Source of the DNA: Flavobacterium akiainvivens
GTDB taxonomy: Bacteria > Bacteroidota > Bacteroidia > Flavobacteriales > Flavobacteriaceae
Reading direction: 5' to 3'
Assembly (NCBI RefSeq): GCF_001278115.1
Contig: NZ_LIYD01000005.1
Span: 1,370,551-1,434,550, forward strand
DNA length: 64,000 nt
The position numbers and the translations under genes were made by a program. This document shows, in pieces, positions 54,230 to 62,082 of this stretch. The number at the start of each line of letters is the position of its first letter. The stretch's first letter is position 1. Below the pieces are notes generated by a model. The model saw only the letters and a list, made by a program, of their open reading frames with translations. It had not been told where the DNA came from and ran no database searches.

Positions 54230-55717
54230 TTAATCATTATCATTTTGATGTAATAATGCATAATACGATTCGCTTAATACCGCTGCCGCTTTTTCCATTT
54301 CATCTATATCCAAATGCCCAAAACCTAAGCGGGTAGCAGTGAGGTTTTTGCTTTGATATAAAATAATGTTGGGCAATAATAAACCCCGCGCAGCACACTC
54401 TCTTTTAAGCCTCATTAAACTAATATCGCCCTGCCACTCTACCCAAACGGCAAGCCCACGTGGTGGTATTTTAAACTTTATTTCACCCTTTAGCTTCCCG
54501 GCAAGCAGTTTTACAAAATAATCCCTGCGCTCTTTATAAAGCTTTGTATTTTTTTTAGAAAGCCGGTGCACCTCGCCTTCCTTAATCCACTCTGTAATAA
54601 CCTGTTCTTTAACAACATCCGGTTCATGTTCCATTATGTTGCGGTGCTTTTGCAATTCGGCAATAAATGCCGGTGGGCCTGTTACAAACCCATAACCAAA
54701 CCCCGGGGGCAAAGACCGCCCAAACGAACCTATATACACCACCTTACCGGCAGTATCAAAAGCGGCAAGAGGCAATACCGGATTGTTATCATAATGAAAA
54801 TCAAAATCATAGTCGTCTTCAATAATAACAAACCCGTAGCTGTTGGCCAGTTCCGGTAGCTCCATCCTTCGTTTGGCACTAAGCACTGCTGTTGTTGGAT
54901 AATGATAGTTTGAAGTAAGGTATAATGCCTTTATCTTGTGTTCCTTACAAACCTTTTTAAGCGCCGTGGTATTAATACCGGCGGCATCTACCGGTATGGT
55001 AATAATTTGTGCACCGCTGTCTAAAAGTGTCATGTTAGGCCTGTAATAACCGGGAGAGGCCACTACCACCTTGTCCCCTTTGCTTAATAACACCCGGGTA
55101 ACAAGGTACAGGCTTATTTCATGACTGTTGGTAGTTAGCAGGTTTGCGGCAGGAATACGCAGCCCGCGTGTAAGGTTCAGGTAATTAGAAAAATGCTGCT
55201 TAAATGCCAAGTGGGTTGCCACTGTATTGTGCAGCCCCATAGTACCACTGTTTCTTTTAAGTTTAGAAACATACAACCTTGTAATTGCGGTGGTTTGCAA
55301 CAGCCTTACATCGGGCAGGCCATCATTAAAAGCCAGCGGTAATTTGCTTGCCTCAGTGGGGTCTTCCAGTATGGCAGAACGGCTAAATTCAAAACCCGGG
55401 CTTGCTGCCGGGTTAGCCATTGCTGATTCTGCCCTGGGGTTTTTCTTTACCTGGGATAGTACAAATGCGCCCTTATTGGGCTGTATTTCAATCCACCCCT
55501 GCAATTCGAGGTCCTGTAGAGCCTTGATGAGTGTATTTCGGTTAACCGAAAGCAATTTGCACAAAATGCGTGTACCCGGCAGCTTGGTGCCTTCGGGCAG
55601 CAGCCCCGTTTGTATGGCTTTTATAAACTCAAATACTATTTGCAGGTACAACGCTGTGGGCTCCTGTGGTTTCAGGCTGATAAAGCTTTTAAAGGGAATT
55701 TTAACCGGACTACTCAT
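54230..55717 (-). CDS. MocR/PdxR-type regulator lacking the PLP lysine
   Basis: A 495-residue regulator: GntR winged helix (residues about 15-85; LYLQIVFEFIKAIQTGLLPEGTKLPGTRILCKLLSVNRNTLIKAL) fused to an aminotransferase fold I domain. Several cofactor residues are kept (IIEDDYDFDFHY contains the pyridine-binding Asp), but in the strand where MocR proteins read G-T-F-S-K this one reads GSFGRSLPPGFGYGF: the Schiff-base lysine is Arg334 (codon CGG at 54716-54718, minus strand), and the usual S-H-Q-F-P-T-G reads NYHYPTT. It may bind PLP non-covalently or another ligand. It is divergent from the TonB receptor, with 64 bases between them. Confidence 0.88.
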   Translation of the reverse strand: MSSPVKIPFKSFISLKPQEPTALYLQIVFEFIKAIQTGLLPEGTKLPGTRILCKLLSVNRNTLIKALQDLELQGWIEIQPNKGAFVLSQVKKNPRAESAMANPAASPGFEFSRSAILEDPTEASKLPLAFNDGLPDVRLLQTTAITRLYVSKLKRNSGTMGLHNTVATHLAFKQHFSNYLNLTRGLRIPAANLLTTNSHEISLYLVTRVLLSKGDKVVVASPGYYRPNMTLLDSGAQIITIPVDAAGINTTALKKVCKEHKIKALYLTSNYHYPTTAVLSAKRRMELPELANSYGFVIIEDDYDFDFHYDNNPVLPLAAFDTAGKVVYIGSFGRSLPPGFGYGFVTGPPAFIAELQKHRNIMEHEPDVVKEQVITEWIKEGEVHRLSKKNTKLYKERRDYFVKLLAGKLKGEIKFKIPPRGLAVWVEWQGDISLMRLKRECAARGLLLPNIILYQSKNLTATRLGFGHLDIDEMEKAAAVLSESYYALLHQNDND

Positions 55718-55728
55718 TATTATTAAAC

Positions 55729-55747
55729 TGGTACACTTTAGTGGTAC
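55729..55747. promoter_or_regulatory. TGGTAC direct repeat, candidate MocR operator
   Basis: TGGTAC at 55729-55734 and 55742-55747, 13 bases apart, in the 64-base shared promoter. MocR proteins typically bind direct repeats, and GabR of Bacillus recognises ATACCA, a similar core on the other strand. The second repeat lies between the -33 and -7 elements of the receptor promoter. Confidence 0.5.
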
Positions 55748-55765
55748 GGCAAGGTATTACTTTTG
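55737..55765 (+). promoter_or_regulatory. Promoter of the TonB receptor gene
   Basis: TACTTTTG at 55758-55765 fully matches the -7 consensus; TTTA at 55737-55740, 17 bases upstream, serves as -33. The leader would be about 10 bases. Confidence 0.65.
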
Positions 55766-55781
55766 GCAAAAACTTTAACCC

Positions 55782-57644
55782 ATGAAACAATTTTATTTTA
55801 GTACACTGCTGCTGTTTAGTGCTGCACTATATGCACAAACCGAAAACGACAGCATTACTATGAATGAACTTATTATAAACGAAAACCGCTTCAGCACGCC
55901 GCTTTCCAAGCAAAACCGTAATGTTTATGTTATAGATAAAGCCGAAATTGAGAAACTGCCCGCCCGGTCTTTAAACGAAATACTTCAGTATGCCAATGGT
56001 GTAGACATAAGGCAAAGGGGGCCGTTTGGCAGCCAGGCAGATATAAGCATAGACGGTGGCAGCTTTGAGCAAACTGTGGTACTTATTAACGGTGCCAAGA
56101 TTATAGATTCGCAAACGGCGCACAACATGCTAAACCTGCCCATTCCGGCTGAAATAATAGAGCGCATAGAAATAATACGTGGGCCTGCCGCCAGGGTATA
56201 CGGTATTAATAGCCTTACCGGCGCCATTAACATCATTACCAAAAAGCCTACAGATTCTGGGGTACTGTTAAGCACCTATGCCGGTTCTAACTTTGAAAAA
56301 GATGCCGATAATACCAATAACACTTTCTATGGCAGCGGGTTGCAGCTGGGTGGGGTATTGAGCAAAGAAAAGCATCAGCACTCGCTTTTTGTTTCGCACG
56401 ATAAGAGCAACGGCTACCGTTATAATACCGGTTTCGAAAACAATAAGCTGTTTTACCAGGGTAACGTGCAGGTTAACAGCAATAATGAGGTTTCGGGCTC
56501 ATTTGGCTATATCAAAAACGGCTTCGGGGCTAATGGCTTCTATGCCGCACCGGGCGACATAAACTCCCACGAGGTAGTGCAAACCACCTTTGCATCGGTA
56601 CAGTCTAAGCACAAACTATCTGATAAATGGGCACTTACACCGCGTGTAAGCTACCGTTACAACTTTGACGACTACCGTTATTTTGGCAACGGAAACCTCA
56701 GTTCGGGCAGGAGCCTGCACTACACAAACTCTGTTGCAGCAGAGCTAAACACCTCATACAAAACAAGTAAGGGAGAATTTGGCTTTGGCGCCGAGGGCAG
56801 AAATGAGGATATTAACTCTACCAGCATAGGCCTGCACAACCGCAACAACTTTGGCGTATATGCCGAATACCGTACCACTTTCTTCGAAAAGCTGAACGTT
56901 AACATAGGCAGCTACCTTAACTATAACTCCGACTATAACTGGCAGTTATACCCCGGTATTGATGCCGGTTATGCCCTTACCGATGCTTTTAAAATAATAG
57001 GTAACATAGGCACCAGCCAGCGAATACCCTCATTTACAGACCTATACCTTGACCAGCGCCCCGGCAATATAGGCAACCCTACCCTCGATTCTGAGAACGC
57101 TTTTCAGAGTGAGCTGGGTTTCAAATACTTAAAGGGCAGTTTTAGCTTCAATGCCAACTATTTCTACAGGAATATCACCAATTTTATAGACTGGACCCGC
57201 AACGTTACTACCGAACCATGGCAAAGCCAGAACTTTGGAGACCTGGTTACCAATGGGTTAAACATGCGCAGCAGCTACAGCACCAGCCTTTCTGCCGAAA
57301 GCAATCTCACTATTAACCTGGGATACAGCTACTTAGACTCTGAGTTTAAAAACATACAGCTGGATGTAGCCTCAAAATACCTGATTTCATCACTTAAACA
57401 CCAGGTAACCAACACCTTAAACTACCAATACAACAAATTTTCAGTACTGTTTGCCACCCGCTTTAACGAGAGGGCTACCGGTGCCACATATTGGGTTAAC
57501 GACTTCAGGATCAGCCAGAAATTCAATGATTTTACGGTATTTGTAGATGCCCAGAACATTTTTAACACCACTTATTTTGAGGCAGGCGCCATTCCGTTGC
57601 CGGCAAGATGGTGTAGCGCAGGGGTAAAATTTGTTACTTTTTAG
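55782..57644 (+). CDS. TonB-dependent outer-membrane receptor (BtuB/CirA type)
   Basis: A 620-residue receptor: signal peptide ending ALYAQ (residue 19), a short TonB-box-like stretch (MNELIINENRF), plug domain (NRNVYVIDKAEIEKLPARSLNEILQYANGVDIRQRG, then RIEIIRGPAARVYGINSLTGAINIITKK) and a 22-strand-type barrel ending in an aromatic (KFVTF). It has no carboxypeptidase-like extension and no SusD partner, so it resembles receptors for cobalamin, siderophores or other small nutrients rather than glycans. The substrate is unknown; pairing with a MocR regulator hints at a vitamin or amine-type ligand (inference). Confidence 0.92.
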   Translation: MKQFYFSTLLLFSAALYAQTENDSITMNELIINENRFSTPLSKQNRNVYVIDKAEIEKLPARSLNEILQYANGVDIRQRGPFGSQADISIDGGSFEQTVVLINGAKIIDSQTAHNMLNLPIPAEIIERIEIIRGPAARVYGINSLTGAINIITKKPTDSGVLLSTYAGSNFEKDADNTNNTFYGSGLQLGGVLSKEKHQHSLFVSHDKSNGYRYNTGFENNKLFYQGNVQVNSNNEVSGSFGYIKNGFGANGFYAAPGDINSHEVVQTTFASVQSKHKLSDKWALTPRVSYRYNFDDYRYFGNGNLSSGRSLHYTNSVAAELNTSYKTSKGEFGFGAEGRNEDINSTSIGLHNRNNFGVYAEYRTTFFEKLNVNIGSYLNYNSDYNWQLYPGIDAGYALTDAFKIIGNIGTSQRIPSFTDLYLDQRPGNIGNPTLDSENAFQSELGFKYLKGSFSFNANYFYRNITNFIDWTRNVTTEPWQSQNFGDLVTNGLNMRSSYSTSLSAESNLTINLGYSYLDSEFKNIQLDVASKYLISSLKHQVTNTLNYQYNKFSVLFATRFNERATGATYWVNDFRISQKFNDFTVFVDAQNIFNTTYFEAGAIPLPARWCSAGVKFVTF

Positions 57645-57682
57645 GCTGACAAAAACCAGGAATATACTTACAATTTAAACTC

Positions 57683-57738
57683 CAAAAGTGCTTAATTTTT
57701 CACTTTTGGAGTTTGGATTTACGGTGTGAAATATCAAA
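57683..57738 (+). repeat. 56-bp dispersed intergenic element, copy C
   Basis: Third copy of the element at 3041-3096, same orientation. Here TCCAAAAGTG / CACTTTTGGA is a perfect 10-bp inverted repeat around a 10-base loop; the TTTTTCAC / GTGAAATA outer pairing is partial. Copy C lacks the upstream terminator module shared by copies A and B and lies only 50 bases ahead of the hybrid regulator start codon. Confidence 0.8.
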
Positions 57739-57788
57739 AACCGAAAACCGGGTAAAAAGCAGTATTTTTAAAACCTAAAATTTTAAAA

Positions 57789-60512
57789 ATGTTGCTTCGG
57801 TTTATAAAACATCTTTATACCCTTTTTTGTATTGCGGTGCTGTTTACCCTTTTTTCAGGATGCACACAAACCGGCAATGTAAAAACCATAAAAATTGGCT
57901 TCAGCCAGGCCATGACTACCGATGAGTGGCGCAGGCAGATGAACAAGTCCATGCAGGTAGAGGCATCGCTGCACCCCGAAGTAGCCCTTGAAATTAAGGA
58001 TGCCCAAAACAACGTTGCCGCCCAGATTAAAGATATAGAAAGCTTTATAGCCAATGGTGTAGATGTAATTATAGTTTCGCCCATTGAGGCCAAACCGCTT
58101 TCGGCAGTAATCCAGAAAGCCATAAGCAGCGGCATACCCGTACTGGCCGTAGACCGCAAGACTGATAACGAGGCCTTTACCGCATTCCTTGGGGCTGATA
58201 ACATTGAGGTAGGCCGCAACGCCGCCAGCTACATCGTGGCCAATACCACCGGCAATGTAGACATTATAGAAATCACCGGCCTTAAAACCTCTTCCCCCGC
58301 TTATGAGCGCAGCCTGGGCTTTAGCCAGGTGCTGGCGCGCAACAGCAGGCTGCACCTTACCCAAACCGTTAATGCCGACTGGGAGGAACCCGCAGCCAAA
58401 ACCGCCTTTAAGCAGGCATTGCAGGCCAACCCCAACACCCAGTATGTTTTTGCCCATAACGACCGCATGGCCCTGGGCGCTTGGCAGGCTGCCAAAGAGC
58501 TGGGCCTTGACGGCATAAACATTATAGGGGTAGATGCCCTAAACACCCCTAACGGCGGTATAGAGCTGGTAAAACAGGGAGTGCTTACCGCCACACTGCT
58601 CTACCCTAACGGTGGCAACGAGGCCATAAGGCTGGCCATGAGCATTTATAAGCGTGAGCCTTTTGCTAAAAACAACCTGCTCAGCACCATTGTGGTAGAC
58701 CGCAATAATGCTGATATTATTAAAAACCAGGCCGATAAGGTGGCTCAGCAGCAGCAGGTTATAGAAAACCAGCTTAAGGCCATAAAGGTTCAGGAGCAGG
58801 AGTTTGCGTCCCAAAACCTTTTGGTTAAGCTGCTTACGTTTTTCCTGGTTATTATCTTTAGCCTGGCCGTTTACAGTATTTACAGCACCCTGTCGCTTTC
58901 GCAGAAGAAAAAGCAGCTTGAGGCTACCAACACCACCGTTACCAGCCAGAAAAACGAAATTGAGGCTATGGCCGCAGCAGCACGCCATGCAAACGAAGCG
59001 CGCCTGGGCTTTTTTACCGGCCTGAGCCACGAGTTTAAAACACCGCTTACGCTGATAATGAGCTATGCCGAATCGCTCAGTGAAAACAATAGGGTTAAAA
59101 GCACACCGCTAACGGACGAGGTTAAGCTCATCTACAACAATTCTGAAAGGCTGCTGCGGCTGGTTAACCAGTTGCTGGATTTCAGGCAGGTAGAAGAGCA
59201 AAAGCTCAGCCTGCATGCCGCACCTGCCAACCTGTATGATTTTACCCTTGCACTTATGGCGCATTTTAAAGGCGAGGCCACACGCCGCAACATTGCCTTT
59301 ACCGTAGTGTGCAGCAACCAAAATATAGAGGCTTATATAGACCGCAACCTTATGGATAAGGTGTATTTTAACCTGATGGGAAACGCCTTTAAGTTTACGC
59401 CCGATAACGGCACCATAACCATCTCACTTACCGAAACACCTGACGACGTGCAGGTAACGGTTAAAGACAGCGGCATTGGCATCCCTGAAAAGGAGCTACA
59501 GCTCATTTTTAACCCGTTTTACAGGGCATCTAACAACACGCGCAACAGCTCGGGCATTGGGCTTAGCATATCAAGGGAGTTTGTACAGCTGCACGGCGGC
59601 ACGTTAGAAGCCACATCCCACCACGGGGCGGCATTTACCCTTACCCTGCAAAAAGGCAGCACACACCTGGCGGCAGCGCAAATTACAACGGCACAAAATA
59701 GTGCTACCCCTGCCCTGCTGCACGATATTGAAAGTGAAGTGCCGCCTGTTGCCCATCGCCCGGCAGCCGAAAAACACACCCTGCTTGTGGTGGAAGACCA
59801 CCCCGACCTGGTTAACTTTTTAAGCAGTAAACTGTCAGATGGCTACGAGGTGCTAACCAGCGATGGTACAGATGCCGTAACCCTTGCCCTGCACAACATA
59901 CCCGATATTATTATTTGCGATGTAAACCTTAACGGAACCGATGGTTTTGAAATAAGCCGCACGCTGAAGAAAGACCTGCGCACATCGCACATACCCATTT
60001 TAATGCTCACAGCGCTTAGCAATAAGGAGTCGGTTTTAAAAGGGTTGCAGGCCGGTGCCGATGGCTACCTTACCAAACCATTCAGCCTTGCGGTATTGCA
60101 GCAATCACTCGAAAACCTGCTATACAACCGCGAAAAGCTGCGCTATTACTATACCAACAACATTTACAAGATAGCCACTGAAACCCGTTTTGGCAATGCC
60201 GAACAGGATTTTGTAACCAAAATGAACGGTGTTATTGCTCAGAATATGGATAACCCAGCCTTTTCGGTTGAAGAACTCGCCGAAAAAATGGGCGTATCGC
60301 GCGTGCAGCTGTACCGCAAGGTAAAAGCATTAATGGGCATCAGCATTAGCGACCATATTAACAACATACGCCTTGAGAAGGCTTCAGAAATGCTTAAGAA
60401 CGCTTCCCTTAACGTTAGCGAAGTGGCCTATGCTTTGGGTTATTCATCGCCCAATTATTTCTCTACGGCCTTTAAAAACAAGTTTGGCGTTTCGCCTAAA
60501 GATTACAGGTAG
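57789..60512 (+). CDS. Hybrid two-component regulator with periplasmic sugar-binding domain (fructan/fructose type)
   Basis: A 907-residue one-protein signalling system. After a signal/anchor region (FTLFSGC) comes a periplasmic ribose-binding-like type I PBP domain (about 32-320; KIGFSQAMTTDEWRRQM, VDVIIVSPIEAKPL, FAHNDRMALGAWQAA). Then a membrane helix (about 345-366), histidine kinase (His414 in GLSHEFKTPLTLI; DSGIGIP; GIGLSISREFVQLHGG), receiver (Asp711 in IIICDVNLNGTDG; Lys in YLTKPF) and AraC DNA-binding domain (about 800-907; FSVEELAEKMGVSRVQLYRK, GYSSPNYFSTAFKNKFG). The architecture equals the B. thetaiotaomicron fructose sensor BT1754, and the downstream porter, GH32 and fructokinase support the same role. 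Confidence 0.93.
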   Translation: MLLRFIKHLYTLFCIAVLFTLFSGCTQTGNVKTIKIGFSQAMTTDEWRRQMNKSMQVEASLHPEVALEIKDAQNNVAAQIKDIESFIANGVDVIIVSPIEAKPLSAVIQKAISSGIPVLAVDRKTDNEAFTAFLGADNIEVGRNAASYIVANTTGNVDIIEITGLKTSSPAYERSLGFSQVLARNSRLHLTQTVNADWEEPAAKTAFKQALQANPNTQYVFAHNDRMALGAWQAAKELGLDGINIIGVDALNTPNGGIELVKQGVLTATLLYPNGGNEAIRLAMSIYKREPFAKNNLLSTIVVDRNNADIIKNQADKVAQQQQVIENQLKAIKVQEQEFASQNLLVKLLTFFLVIIFSLAVYSIYSTLSLSQKKKQLEATNTTVTSQKNEIEAMAAAARHANEARLGFFTGLSHEFKTPLTLIMSYAESLSENNRVKSTPLTDEVKLIYNNSERLLRLVNQLLDFRQVEEQKLSLHAAPANLYDFTLALMAHFKGEATRRNIAFTVVCSNQNIEAYIDRNLMDKVYFNLMGNAFKFTPDNGTITISLTETPDDVQVTVKDSGIGIPEKELQLIFNPFYRASNNTRNSSGIGLSISREFVQLHGGTLEATSHHGAAFTLTLQKGSTHLAAAQITTAQNSATPALLHDIESEVPPVAHRPAAEKHTLLVVEDHPDLVNFLSSKLSDGYEVLTSDGTDAVTLALHNIPDIIICDVNLNGTDGFEISRTLKKDLRTSHIPILMLTALSNKESVLKGLQAGADGYLTKPFSLAVLQQSLENLLYNREKLRYYYTNNIYKIATETRFGNAEQDFVTKMNGVIAQNMDNPAFSVEELAEKMGVSRVQLYRKVKALMGISISDHINNIRLEKASEMLKNASLNVSEVAYALGYSSPNYFSTAFKNKFGVSPKDYR

Positions 60513-60585
60513 GCAGTAATGTATAATGATACCAAAACTTACGTTTTACCGTGTATCAAAAACTAAAGTTGTGTAACATTACCGC

Positions 60586-60608
60586 AACTATAACGATGTA
60601 AACTATAA
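60586..60608 (+). promoter_or_regulatory. AACTATAA direct repeat, candidate site for the AraC domain
   Basis: AACTATAA at 60586-60593 and 60601-60608, 15 bases apart, within the 244-base region between the hybrid regulator and the sugar porter. AraC-type proteins often bind such direct repeats. AACATTA/TAATGTT (about 60576 and 60606) also forms an inverted pair over the same stretch. Confidence 0.4.
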
Positions 60609-60724
60609 TGTTTTCGGAATCATAAACATTTAAAATAAAACACTTTACAACCAAAACATTTTAAATACACACAACAGGTTACATAATTGAAACAGGATTA
60701 AAAACCCGCCGCTCTATTTCGGCC

Positions 60725-60732
60725 TACTTTAG
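60725..60732 (+). promoter_or_regulatory. Candidate -7 element of the porter-GH32-kinase operon
   Basis: TACTTTAG, one mismatch from TAnnTTTG, 24 bases before the porter start codon. No clear -33 element is visible, which fits an activator-dependent promoter. Confidence 0.45.
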
Positions 60733-60756
60733 CCCTGAATCAATTATCCTTTCTGT

Positions 60757-62064
60757 ATGAACAAAATCGTTATATGGTCGGTTATCGCCGCCCTGGCAGG
60801 TTTCCTGTTTGGTTTTGATACCGTTGTTATTTCAGGCGCCGACCAGCAGTTGCAGCAGCTGTGGCACTCCAGCGATGCCTTTCACGGCTCGGTAGTAATG
60901 GGTATGGCCCTGTGGGGCACGGTTGTGGGCGCTATTTTTGGCGGCATCCCTACCAATGCCATCGGGCGCAAAAATACCCTGTTATGGATTGGCGCACTTT
61001 ACTTTGTATCGGCCATTGGCTCTGCCCTGGTAAACGACCCGTATACTTTTGCCGCCTTCCGTTTTCTGGGTGGGCTTGGCGTAGGTGCCTCTACCATTGC
61101 CGCACCGGCGTATGTGTCTGAAATTGCCCCGGCTGAAAAGCGCGGCCGCCTGGTGGCGCTGTACCAGTTCAACATTGTCTTGGGCATACTGGTGGCCTTT
61201 GTTTCCAACTACTTTTTAAAAGACATAGGCACAAACGCCTGGCGCTGGATGCTGGGTGTACAGGCTTTCCCGGCACTTATCTACACCGCCCTTATGGCTA
61301 CCGTGCCCAAGAGCCCACGCTGGCTATTGAGCAAGCTGCGTTATGACGAAGCCCGTAAGGTGCTTGCCGTTATCAATCCACAGGCCGATATAGAAACCCT
61401 TATGCTGGAACAAAACCAGGAACAGGACAGTGCCGGTGAAACCCTGTTTTCTAAAAAATACCGTTTCCCACTACTTTTGGCATTCCTTATCGCGTTTTTT
61501 AACCAGTTTTCGGGCATTAATGCGTTTTTATACTACGCACCCCGCATTTTTAAGGAAGCCGGCCTGGGCGATAGCACCGCACTACTAAGCAGCATAGGTA
61601 TAGGCATCATCAACCTGGTTTTTACCCTTGTGGGCGTTGCGCTTATCGACAAATTTGGCCGCAGGCTGCTCATGTACATTGGGTCGGTGGGCTATATCAT
61701 ATCGTTAGGGTTAGTGTCGGCCGCATTTTACTTTGGGTGGGGTGGCATGGCAGTACCTGGCTTCTTGTTCCTGTTCATCGCGGCACACGCCATCGGGCAG
61801 GGCGCGGTAATATGGGTATTTATATCAGAAATTTTCCCTAACCATATCCGCGCATCGGGTCAGGCATTTGGCAGTTCGGTACACTGGGTACTGGCAGCCA
61901 TAATCCCGTCGCTCGTGCCGGTACTGTTTAACACCATAGGTGCATGGGTGGTATTCCTTATCTTTACCGTCATGATGGTGTTCCAGCTGCTTTTTGTGGC
62001 CTTCCTGATGCCCGAAACCAAAGGCAAATCGCTTGAAGAACTTAGCAAACAACTCATTAAATAG
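60757..62064 (+). CDS. MFS sugar porter (XylE/fructose-type)
   Basis: A 435-residue 12-segment inner-membrane sugar:proton symporter. Family signatures: GFLFGFDTVVISGAD in TM1, a GRKNTLLW motif after TM2, RFLGGLGVGASTIAAPAYVSEIAPAEKRGRL in TM4-5, KSPRWLLSK in the central loop, FFNQFSGINAFLYYAPRIF in TM7, and PETKGKSLEE at the end. The length is slightly below 460, from a short central loop. The context (GH32 and fructokinase downstream) indicates fructose as the likely substrate; sequence alone does not tell it from xylose or glucose. Confidence 0.93.
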   Translation: MNKIVIWSVIAALAGFLFGFDTVVISGADQQLQQLWHSSDAFHGSVVMGMALWGTVVGAIFGGIPTNAIGRKNTLLWIGALYFVSAIGSALVNDPYTFAAFRFLGGLGVGASTIAAPAYVSEIAPAEKRGRLVALYQFNIVLGILVAFVSNYFLKDIGTNAWRWMLGVQAFPALIYTALMATVPKSPRWLLSKLRYDEARKVLAVINPQADIETLMLEQNQEQDSAGETLFSKKYRFPLLLAFLIAFFNQFSGINAFLYYAPRIFKEAGLGDSTALLSSIGIGIINLVFTLVGVALIDKFGRRLLMYIGSVGYIISLGLVSAAFYFGWGGMAVPGFLFLFIAAHAIGQGAVIWVFISEIFPNHIRASGQAFGSSVHWVLAAIIPSLVPVLFNTIGAWVVFLIFTVMMVFQLLFVAFLMPETKGKSLEELSKQLIK

Positions 62065-62082
62065 CATAAACCAAACCTCAAG

